Part shown: in pieces, positions 50,180-64,000 of the stretch
Numbering within the stretch: the stretch's first letter is position 1
How the letters are laid out: each line of letters starts with the position of its first letter
From: Xiphydria camelus
Lineage: Eukaryota; Arthropoda; Insecta; Hymenoptera; Xiphydriidae
Assembly: GCA_963678675.1 (NCBI GenBank)
Contig: OY783193.1
Span: forward strand, 15,389,746 to 15,453,745
DNA length: 64,000 bases
Direction: 5' to 3'
The notes under the pieces: generated by a model
The model's input: only the letters and a program-made list of their open reading frames with translations
What the model was told of the DNA's origin: nothing
Database searches by the model: none
Made by a program: the position numbers and the translations under genes

Positions 50180-50500
50180 AATCTGAGGGATATTTTCGTC
50201 GGCAGGTAGGAGGGAAAGGACTAATTTTTGTTTTCATGCTTCAAGTCGTTTCTACGTGTGAACTTTATAGTGGCTCTGAAAAGAGCCGTTTTTTCGCGCC
50301 ATTGAAAACGTGAGTGCCGACTGGATCGATTAGACGGCGGCGAAGCTTCTACAGCAAGTGTTCGATGTGGCCACCATCGATATTCTGCTGGCACACCATC
50401 GTAACTCGTCTGTAGAAGCTTCGACGGACTTTCCTTAATGTCTCCACCGTTATTGCCGCACATTCTGCACGAATCAGGCATTTTAACTCCTCGGTTCCAT
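50180..50500 (-). pseudogene. 3' end of a DUF4817-type transposase element, inverted
   Basis: On the minus strand it encodes the same C-terminus as the intact gene at 50848-51921 (AAITVETLRKVRRSFYRRV...) and its 3' flank. The outermost part is identical to 51806-52050; the inner ~40 bp (50465-50498) differ at several bases, so the border between identical and diverged sequence lies here. Confidence 0.75.
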
Positions 50501-50514
50501 TAATTCCTTTTCAT

Positions 50515-52175
50515 CCTTCTCTCAATTTAGCCTATAAGATTATGTTTGTTCTTTTTTCTTATCTCTATGAGTGTGTATTATCTTTTTTTAGTTTGGCTAA
50601 TAAATTAATTTTTCCATATTTCATTTCTGGTTACGAAACTGTGCAGTATATTTTCGTCAACAGGTAGGAGGGAAGGGACTAATTTTGATTTGAATGCTCC
50701 AAGTCGTTTCTACGGGCACTGAAAAGAGTCATTTTTCGCGCTATTGAAAAAACAAAAGATCAGCGACGCTGATTTACTCCGAAAATTTTATGGCGATTAT
50801 TGATAGCGTGTGCTATCGAGTGCGATCGTTGTGATTATTAATTAGTTTTGATTGCGAAAATGGTTCGTTATACGAATCAGGAAAAAACAGAGCTGATCCA
50901 CTTGCTAGGGCACTATAGCCTGAGGGAGACAAGTCGGATTTTCCGGCAGCGTCACCCGATGAGACCAGGTCCTAGCAACAACACGCTTCTCCACCTGCTA
51001 CGCAAGTTCCATCAGACGGGTTCAACGACGAACCTTACAGGTTTGGGACGTCCTTCCATCATGGACCCAAACTGCGAGGCAGTCGTCCTCGGTTCCGTTG
51101 CAGAGGAAATGCAGCTATCGATGAGGCGTATCGAGAGGGATACTGGGATATCGAAGACGACGGTTCACAAGATCCTCCGGCAACATCGTAACAAACCGTT
51201 TAAGGGTCGTGTTCACCAGGCCCTTAGGGTGAACGACGAAGCGCGTCGTTTGACATTTTTCCGGGAGATCTTGAGAAGAGTAACCGCTGACCAAACGTAC
51301 GTCGCTAAAATTTGTTTTAGCGACGAATGTACGTTCTGGACAAATGGTGAAGTTCGCTCGCATTATTACCGATATTGGGTGACGGAGAACCCTCACATCC
51401 TGCTACCACGTCGACATCAGGGTGCTGGCAAAGTCAACGTGTGGGTCGGGATGTGGAGGGACGTCATCATTGGTCCAATTTTCTTTCAAGGCAACATGAA
51501 TGCCGAGAGATATTTGGCCATGATGGAGGAGGAGGTCCTTCCGACACTTGTGAATGTTGCTGGAGAGGAAGACGTCATCTTCCAGCAGGATGGTGCTCCA
51601 GCGCATACAAGTGTTCGTGTCCGCCAGTTCCTTGATATAGTTTTCGGAGAAAACTGGATAGGACTGCGTGGACCGATGGAATGGCCTCCCAGATCTCTAG
51701 ACCTCACTCCTCTCGATTTTTTCCTCTGGGGCCACCTGAAGAGGAGAATCTTCAACAGGCGGCAGATTAACGGAATCGAGGAGTTGAAAAACTTGATTCG
51801 TGCAGAGTGTGCGGCAATAACGGTGGAGACATTAAGGAAAGTCCGTCGAAGCTTCTACAGACGAGTTACGATGGTGTGCCAGCAGAATATCGATGGTGGC
51901 CACATCGAACACTTGCTGTAGAAGCTTCGCCGCCGTCTAATCGATCCAGTCGGCACTCACGTTTTCAATGGCGCGAAAAAACGGCTCTTTTCAGAGCCAC
52001 TATAAAGTTCACACGTAGAAACGACTTGAAGCATGAAAACAAAAATTAGTCCTTTCCCTCCTACCTGCCGACGAAAATATCCCTCAGATTTCATAACTAT
52101 AGATTTAATATTAAAAAATTAATTTATTAATAAAGATGAAAGGAAATACAGATGCAAAAAAGAACACAATCTTAT
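50515..52175 (+). mobile_element. Tc1/mariner-type element with long inverted ends
   Basis: About 220 bp on the left (50515-50740) match the inverse of 51945-52175 with many differences; shared blocks are CTATAAGATT, TATTTTCGTC, CAGGTAGGAGGGAA and CAAGTCGTTTCTACG. They enclose the intact transposase gene. Exact ends could not be fixed because the sequence continues into the palindrome arms. Confidence 0.75.
50848..51921 (+). CDS. Transposase, DUF4817 HTH plus DDE core, intact
   Basis: 357 codons without interruption (alternative ATG at 50860, MVRYTNQ). Residues 8-60 form the DUF4817-type helix-turn-helix (ELIHLLGHYSLRETSRIFRQ, then TLLHLLRKFHQTGST). A second HTH lies near 88-112 (SMRRIERDTGISKTTVHKIL). 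The catalytic core has Asp159 in CFSDECTFW, Asp248 in FQQDGAPAHT and Asp285 in SLDLTPLDFFLWG, with 36 residues between the last two. The third motif usually reads SPDLTPLDFFLWG; here Pro is Leu. IS630/Tc1/mariner superfamily enzyme that cuts and pastes DNA at TA. It looks able to encode an active protein. Confidence 0.92.
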   Translation: MIAKMVRYTNQEKTELIHLLGHYSLRETSRIFRQRHPMRPGPSNNTLLHLLRKFHQTGSTTNLTGLGRPSIMDPNCEAVVLGSVAEEMQLSMRRIERDTGISKTTVHKILRQHRNKPFKGRVHQALRVNDEARRLTFFREILRRVTADQTYVAKICFSDECTFWTNGEVRSHYYRYWVTENPHILLPRRHQGAGKVNVWVGMWRDVIIGPIFFQGNMNAERYLAMMEEEVLPTLVNVAGEEDVIFQQDGAPAHTSVRVRQFLDIVFGENWIGLRGPMEWPPRSLDLTPLDFFLWGHLKRRIFNRRQINGIEELKNLIRAECAAITVETLRKVRRSFYRRVTMVCQQNIDGGHIEHLL

Positions 52176-53142
52176 AGATTTAACAGAGCAAAAAAAACTA
52201 CGTAAAAATATAAGTAAGCAGAATAAAGTTGTATATAAATATCAGTAGAACTTCTTAGTTAGAGGATAACGGGAAATGTGTAATAGAAAGCATTAAGAAG
52301 TACAATTATGTATGTACATTCCCACTAAACGTTAGTTGGTGTTATCGCCGAAGAGTCTTCAGGAGATATTGGGTCGAGTCTTCGGTGATGACTGGATGAC
52401 CGCCTTGTGACATAGCGTATGGGATACCAAATTTCAATCGCTCTTGTCTAACCTGAAATATAAACCCGATTTAATAAATCATGAAATATTAATTTCTTTC
52501 TCGCAGACTACTGGAAGCTCAAGAATATTACTTACTTGATAGCCGAGCAACTGCAGTGATGGATAGCTCCAGGTCTTCTTCCTCTCGTCGCTCGCCTCCA
52601 AGTCGACAAAGCGGTCGTGTTCCTTGGGTCGTTGGACATTGCCTAGCTCTTCAAGGCAATTGTTCCATGACGGCTGCATGACTGAGCGCTAGACCTGTAA
52701 CCATATGAAATACAAGAATATGAAAAAATAATAATGCTTTTTGATGGACATGCCTTGTGATAATATTTTCATTGCATTAAGTATTACACTTACCCTTCCT
52801 TGCGGAAAGCTCGATATCACTTTATCCTTGTAGGCTCTTAATTCCAAGAGCTTCTTCGCGGCAATTTTCTTATTAATAACTCGCGCTCGCGTTAAATAAC
52901 AACGCCTCTTTAACCTAATACGCTTCCTTAACCTAATAAACCTTCTTAATCTAATACGCCTCCTTGATCAAAAAGTTACATTGAAACCGATCTGAACTTG
53001 CTGACGACGCCAACACCCGCGGATGATTACGCATGCGCATTCACGCTTCTCCGGTGATTCTATTGGACGAGGAGACCCAAAGGGGTGCTCATGCAAAACT
53101 CGCAATTTTCCTATGGTTCAAATGATCGCGGACATACGGTAC
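51806..53142 (-). repeat. Right arm of inverted duplication 2
   Basis: Inverse of 49127-50470. It overlaps the 3' end of the intact transposase gene, runs through its 3' flank and ends at the family A MITE border GGTAC (53138-53142). Confidence 0.88.
52343..52870 (-). CDS. Unknown small gene in right palindrome arm
   Basis: Exact inverse copy of the gene at 49399-49926, with the same exons, splice sites and 83-codon spliced frame starting at the ATG on 52679. Confidence 0.45.
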
Positions 53143-53155
53143 AACCTAGAGTCTA

Positions 53156-53471
53156 CCGTATGTCCGCGATCATTTGAACCATAGGAAAATTGCGAGTTTT
53201 GCATGAGCACCCCTTTGGGTCTCCTCGTCCAATAGAATCACCGGAGAAGCGTGAATGCGCATGCGTAGTCATCCGCGAGTGTGGCGTCGTCAGCAAGTTC
53301 AGATCGATTATTTCGATAACCGATCTGAACTTGCTGACGACGCCACACTCGCGGATGACTACGCATGCGCATTCACGCTTCTCCGGTGATTCTATTGGAC
53401 GAGGAGACCCAAAGGGGTGCTCATGCAAAACTCGCAATTTTCCTATGGTTCAAATGATCGCGGACATACGG
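53156..53471. mobile_element. Foldback MITE, family A copy (complete)
   Basis: TA-flanked, CCGTATGTCCGCGATCA ends, full-length near-identical arms meeting near 53314. Confidence 0.88.
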
Positions 53472-53519
53472 TACAAATCGCTACGTACCATATCGCCCTA
53501 TGGCCACAACATAGCCTAA

Positions 53520-53667
53520 AGGCCATCACACGTGAAAAAACGTAAGCGGTAACAGTAAGGATTGACCAATTAGAAATATCATTCTTACGGAATTATGCTT
53601 AAATAGACTTTCTCTGATTGGTCAATCCTTACTGTTACTGCTTACGTTTTTTCACGTGTGATGGCCT
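53520..53667. mobile_element. Foldback MITE, family B copy 3
   Basis: TAA at 53517-53519 and 53668-53670; AGGCCATCACACGTGA ends. Compared with copies 2 and 4 the loop is in opposite orientation. Confidence 0.9.
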
Positions 53668-53683
53668 TAAGACCCGGTATGTA

Positions 53684-54142
53684 CCGTATAGGCCATCACA
53701 CGTGAAAAAACGTAAGCAGTAACAGTAAGGATTGACCAATCAGAAAGCCTGTTTAAGCATAATTCCGTAAGAATGATATTTCTGATTGGTCAATCCTTAC
53801 TGTTACTGCTTACGTTTTTTCACGTGTGATGGCCTTATGTCCGCGATCATTTGAACCATAGAAAAATTGCGAGTTTTGCATGAGCACCCCTTTGGGTCTC
53901 CTCGTCCAATAGAATCACCGGAGAAGTGTGAATGCGCATGCGTAGTTATCCGCGAGTGTTGGCGTGTCAGCTGCAAGTTCAAATCGGTTATCGAAATAAC
54001 TCGATCGGTTATCGATCACTCGCGGATGACTACGAATGCGCATTCACGCTTCTCCGGTGATTCTATTGGCCGAGGAGACAAAAAGGGGTGCTCATGCAAA
54101 ACTCGCAATTTTTCTATGGTTCAAATAATCGCGGACATACGG
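53684..54142. mobile_element. Family A MITE interrupted by family B MITE
   Basis: Only CCG and TAT of the left end lie before the insert; the rest continues at 53839 (GTCCGCGATCATTTGAACC) and ends GGACATACGG at 54142 before TA. Confidence 0.85.
53690..53835. mobile_element. Foldback MITE, family B copy 4 (nested)
   Basis: AGGCCATCAC...GTGATGGCCT with TAT duplicated at 53687-53689 and 53836-53838. The target is the TAT inside the family A terminus. Confidence 0.92.
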
Positions 54143-54151
54143 TAGGTAGTA

Positions 54152-54465
54152 TCATATGTCCGCGATCAAAGCACCCATAGCAAAATTGCGAGTTTTGCAT
54201 GAGCACCCCTGTGGGTCTCCTCGTCCAATAGAATCACCGGAGAAGCGTGATGCGCATGCGTAGTCCACGCAAGAGTTTGCCTGTCAGCAAATTCAGATCG
54301 GTTATCGAAATAACCAATCTGAACTTGCTGACACGCCAGCACTCGCGGATGACTACGCATGCGCACTCACGCTTCTCCGGTGATTCTATTGGACGATGAG
54401 ACCCACAGGGGTGCTCATGCAAAACTCGCAATTTTGCTATGGGTGCTTTGATCGCGGACATATGG
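54152..54465. mobile_element. Foldback MITE, family A copy (complete, diverged)
   Basis: Left end TCATATGTCCGCGATCAAAG (first C changed to T), right end GATCGCGGACATATGG before TA; arms less similar than in other copies. Confidence 0.82.
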
Positions 54466-57400
54466 TAAAAGTTCCTCGACTGAATCCACGCCGGACAAAT
54501 TTTCTACTCGCATGTTTACACACACGAGAACACCCTATCATGTGCATCAGATTCTGCGTCTCTTAATTTTGAGCACTCGTTGCATTTTCGATTACTTTCA
54601 GGCTTTTTTCTTCTAAAACATATTTTATTACGGAATTGAAATATATTTTCTGTAAAAATATCTTTAAATTATCGTTTCAAAGCATTCTCTTTAATCACTA
54701 ATTCAAGCAATTTATAAACACTTGGAAAAATATAGCTACAAATACTTACTGGGCATTAATGAAACTATTTTATAATGATTCATCAAGAAATACAGGAATT
54801 TAGATTATTTCACAGTACTTTTTGTTGATAGTTTGTGACGTTATATAATTAATTTCCAGCAAACCTAAAAATTCGAAACTTTGATAGACCAATGCCAATC
54901 CATACTGGCTCAAAAAAGCGCCGAAATTTTATCTTTGTAGGAGAACTTTGTACACAATGGTATACTTTGCTGTGTAAAAAGAACGAAGAAGCCACTTAGA
55001 CTACCCTCGAAAAATGCTTCAATTCAATCTATCGTAACTTTGTAACCGCTTTCCGTATAAAGATTCGGAAATATTTTAGATTTAAATCTGTACTTTTTGG
55101 AATTATTTTTTAGGAACATGCTTATTGTTATGCACTAAGTTATTGAAGATTGAAGTAGCTCGCTTGAAAATCTCTGGATAACATTAACATTATTTTTTAA
55201 TTCTTCAAGATTTAGCAACCGTAGGATGTTTTGAAATCAATTACTCTTTGCTTTGAAATCTCTTCTTCAAAATGCTTTATATCTCGATTGTTATACAAGT
55301 TTGTACCAATTTATTCCAATTTAAAAAAAAACTTGCAAAAATCGTAACACAATTATCCTCACAGCGGATAATCACAGGACAATTATAAGAAAAGTATTTT
55401 TAAGCTTAGAATACCCTGTAAAAAATACTTTTATTTTTCAAGAATTTCTTTTACCAAATAATTGAAGTTTTTTTAAAGCTGTGTTCGGCGTGCATGGAGC
55501 TTGAAAGATATAAGAAATTTTGAAGCTTAACGTTTCTAGTTTAAGGAAGACCCCTTGTTCATATTTTCAGCCAAAAAGAGAACCATACCGAGAAGACATT
55601 ATTTTTTACGTTTCGTTTAAACACGAGAACAATAAAATCTTCGAATTTAGAACTAATGTCATTCACTTACTCGTCACGTAATTCTGTTGGATGATATATT
55701 TGTGTGATTTTATATTAATATATATTAAATTTCTTATAATCTATTGAATTGGTTACAATTAAAGGGTAAAGAATTCGCCACGCCATTCGCAACCAAAATG
55801 TCACAAGTTAGAAGGGTATACAAATCTGTTATAAATATTGAAATATACAACCATAAAAAAATTATACGTCAGGCCACACTAAAGTCACTAGATGTAAGAA
55901 ACTGAACGCTTCTCTTCTTTAGCATACCATTAAAAATTAGTAGTTAAAACACAAATAAAATTGACGTTTTGCAATCTGTATATCGTGAACTGCAGAGCCT
56001 ATACACACCTGCAGAAAGTTCTTATAAAATCGCATGAATAATGTAAATACGCTAAATTCTACGATGCGGAAACAACTTGAGCTGTATCGTAGACATTTGA
56101 AAATGATTATAACAAAGTCACATATGGAAACCGAGCATTTCCTTCAACATTACTCATATTTTATTGTTATGTGTTTACTGTTAATGATTTTACGCTCAAG
56201 TCGCATACGCATAATGAAGTGAAACTTATTGGCGAACGTGAAAATTGAAACTATCAAGTATAATTTACCTAATGGATGAGAATATGATCTTACGAAATAT
56301 ATCTATAGGGGACAATGTTCAATTAATGTTCCTATGGATACGGATTAGTCAAGTTCCAATTGCAGAAACATCTTCCTTTCTCCTCCTCTTTCTCAATGGA
56401 CAAAATTCTATGAAAAGCTTGAGATTATTTTAATTGGTGCATAATACATCATATCGTCGATATATTTTTTCCTCGTTTTTCATAGTTTCTGGTAATTGTT
56501 CGCAATGGATTCATAATTTCTAAAATTACTCAACTTCTATACAAATTTATAGTTATCCATAGAATCTTATAAGAAAATGTATGAATTTGTAAATAGTTTC
56601 TCAATGTGCGTTTCGTAGAAATTTCTCCTCTAGAATTTTCTATTGACTCTGACTGGATCTGACTCTCTCCCGCGTTTCTTTCTCCTTTCATTTGCTTTGC
56701 GCAGAAAACATAAAGTGACTGTTACTTGCGCTAATTGTATGATAGGCGAAATGGCCGAAAACCTCTGACGACTCTTCATACGACACCAAGAGATTCTTCA
56801 TTAACGCAAAATCTCTCATAGGAAGAAATATTGTATTTAATGAATCCTTTTTTTTTCGTACAGAGTGTACGGGAAAATTATGGGTATTTCTAACACATTG
56901 CTCTCTCTCCTTCACATATAATGCTATGCTGCCGCGCTTTGCGCTACGCTAAATCGCATGCATGGGTGTTCTCAATAAATCTATTCAATATCAACGGCTC
57001 TCAGAACATTTTTGACAGACAAATATATACAAAAATATTTACAGTCACATTTACACCGCTACAATATTATCGAATGTATCCCAAGACGGATTTAAATAAC
57101 TCTCTTAGTTACACTTGTAATAATTTAATTAGAGATTAATACTTATCATAACGAATCTTTGATTAAAAACAATAGAGGACTATGTCAAATTCGCCTCAAC
57201 CTGAGACTTTTTTCAATAGACAGATTTGCGCGGAAGCCCAATTCTGTTTCTATTGTTTGCAGCAGCAATAAAAAAAAAGCTGCGGAACATTCTTACCTTC
57301 CGGTTTTGCCTTAGCCTTTGCATTGTGGCGAAATCTAACTACCAGTTCCGTCAGTTCAATGTAACAATTAAGTAATTATACACGCGAAAGCAATTCCTAG

Positions 57401-58170
57401 AGAAATATTTGATATAAAACTGCGTCAACTCGACACTATTCAATAGATTCCCAAAAGAATCGCGTTATCGTAAAATACATTTTAACAATATTACCATATT
57501 CCCTTTGTACGTGAAGAGTCTGTAAACTTAAAGCATAACGCGTATGCATTTATCGTAAAACCTCGTCCGTAGGAAATCTTCGTCATTGCGCAAACGCAAA
57601 ATCAAATTATTTTCGTGAAAAAAAGGAATCTTTCTCTTACGTCGTTTAGATAGTAAAAAAATGTCATTCGATGACTTTTTTAAGTAGACAAAATCACTCG
57701 AAATTATCCTTGCAGAAATTAATATTAATAAGAATCATCTGTCACCGAGCTCAGTTAATTGTCAATCGCATTGAAATCTTAAGAATTTATTTCTACAGTT
57801 CTAATTTAAAAACAATTTAGGTCGTGCTCTAGCTGAGTGTGTGTCCTTTAAAAATATTCACTGCGGGAAGTGTGCGACCAGCGAAATGGATAACCGTTTG
57901 TGCAAAACCTTCGTTATATAGAAAAATCAAGCCCCCCTTGCATCTTTACGTTCTCCCCCTTTCGAGAATAAACTAACATAACAATAAATACAAGCAACAC
58001 GAATACTACGTTTACACAATGTACAGTCAAGATTACATTTTCCCTAAGTCCGAGTATTTAGAGCCACTGCTTTTTTCCCTGATGATAAAAGTTCATTTAT
58101 TGGACTAGTCAGTCCCGGTTTTGTCTTTTCTGGATGCTTCCCACCGAAGCTCAAGTCGTGATCGTACCGA
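54466..58170. other. AT-rich stretch downstream of Csk, no gene seen
   Basis: No convincing ORF, RNA gene or transposon ends were found. The part nearest 58170 should be the Csk 3' UTR (minus strand). ORFs of 60-75 codons here show no domain. Confidence 0.45.
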
Positions 58171-63253
<5,083 letters not shown>

Positions 63254-63465
63254 CTGAAAAAAAAATTATTTTTCATTAAAATAGTTTGCTAATCGTATAA
63301 AAATATATTAATATATCTATATGCAAAATATCCAAATTATTCCCTGGCCGCAACACGCAACTAATATTAGATTAATTATTTTCGTAACGCTGTCCATATA
63401 TCATACATATGTATGTATATGTGAATCTGTCCAAAAGAAAATCTCAAACGTGTATGCTTAAAGCT
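63254..63465. other. Csk intron sequence, no feature
   Basis: AT-rich, with ATATATTAATATATC and ATACATATGTATGTATATG runs. No SH3-coding exon was found up to the window end. Confidence 0.4.
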
Positions 63466-64000
63466 AGGAATCCACTACACTCGACTCGACTCGACTCGAC
63501 ACGACACGACTCGACATGACACGGTGACAAAAATTTGCGTGGTGTGTCCACTGGAATCGACGCAACACGACTCGACGCTACTCGACACGATGGTAGTGCT
63601 TCGTCCTTTTAAATTTTAACGTACAAGGATGCATCGTGTATGGCTCTATAATTTTTCCAATTATTGCTTCTCTGTAACATCTATACAGATAGAAATTTAC
63701 TATATACCTATTTATGTTTACTTGGTCTATTCAAGGCTTTTGAGATTTCTTCTCAAGCTTCGTTGCGTATATTTTGGTCTCTATATTTCAAACTATGTAT
63801 ATTTTACAGCATCTCATATGCTCTAACTTTATTAATGAGATCCTCCTCCATTCCTCTGCGAAATTAATGTAAAATCTTCGAACTGTTCTTCTCAACTCTT
63901 TCCAAGCAAGACTGCCGCAATTCAACTGTTCGCTCATCGGTCCATATCTCGATGTGCACGCAAACCGTGTCCACTAGGCTCGACTCGACTCGACTCGACT
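63463..64000. mobile_element. Pentamer-repeat-ended element, copy 2 (cut by window end)
   Basis: It starts AAGCTAGGAATCCACTACAC, then CTCGA/CACGA pentamers, then a unique part matching 41400-41710 (TGGTAGTGCTTCGT, GTATGGCTCTATAATTTTTCC, both split by small changes), and near 63985 returns to ACTCGACTCGACTCG runs at the window edge. Confidence 0.7.

Larger units (their letters stand above)
49127..50470 (+). repeat. Left arm of inverted duplication 2
   Basis: About 1.34 kb recurring inverted at 51806-53142; I found no difference in the blocks compared. It holds a half family A MITE, a two- to three-exon unknown gene and, at its inner end, the 3' end of a transposase gene (inverted). Confidence 0.88.

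Noticed and set aside
56034..57139. ORFs of 62-75 codons in the Csk downstream region
   Set aside because: They are at chance length in AT-rich DNA, without domain, splice or repeat support.

Overview
The window looks like a piece of a repeat-rich insect chromosome, probably a hymenopteran such as an ant (inference). Its genes carry introns with GT/AG borders, the clearly conserved ones are animal genes (Pch2/TRIP13 and Csk), and the rest is packed with DNA transposons, foldback MITEs, SINE-like sequences and two LTR retrotransposons. The intact 357-residue HTH + DDE transposase at 50.8 kb is of a type I associate with ant genomes. Nothing looks prokaryotic.

Layout. 0-2.5 kb: AT-rich DNA, a TTTA microsatellite, a 5S rRNA-derived fragment and a foldback MITE carrying a nested insertion. 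2.49-9.17 kb: an LTR retrotransposon with nearly identical 936 bp LTRs but a wrecked coding region, sitting in the end of a MITE (target duplication CCTT). 9.9-12.0 kb: complete five-exon Pch2/TRIP13 gene. 13.3-14.85 kb: MITE cluster. 14.89-17.72 kb: complete PIF/Harbinger transposon (TTA target duplication), with an intact two-exon transposase and an antisense MADF/BESS gene whose exons interleave with it. 18.4-21.9 kb: candidate 3.5 kb element with tandem coding-like repeats. 22.1-24.0 kb: DUF4806-type gene, probably damaged. 24.9-28.0 kb: two elements side by side, the second a defective Harbinger keeping its Myb/SANT gene. 28-32.4 kb: nested MITEs, including a tRNA-derived SINE split by a 1.7 kb element. 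32.86-39.80 kb: second LTR retrotransposon, gag and protease only. 40-43.7 kb: array of exon-like repeats. 43.9-47.6 kb: CACNGTG-motif arrays, a hammerhead ribozyme motif, and an inverted duplication around a deleted mariner. 47.65-48.83 kb: THAP/HTH transposase fragment. 49.1-53.1 kb: a second, larger inverted duplication around an intact transposase gene. 53.15-54.5 kb: MITE nest. 58.17-63.25 kb: Csk on the minus strand, with its N-terminus beyond the window.

How the parts relate. The two recognised host genes are unrelated (meiotic AAA+ ATPase; Src-family inhibitory kinase) and show no joint function. Most of the sequence is a record of nested transposition. Two TA-targeting MITEs landed exactly on the TA of 5' splice donors. 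Two inverted duplications share the same design around Tc1/mariner elements.

The observations I would check first are the hammerhead motif at 44211-44280, the interleaved antisense gene pair at 15.1-17.5 kb, the mariner-centred palindromes, the splice-donor MITEs and the CACNGTG arrays. All calls are by reading only; no database search or folding program was run.
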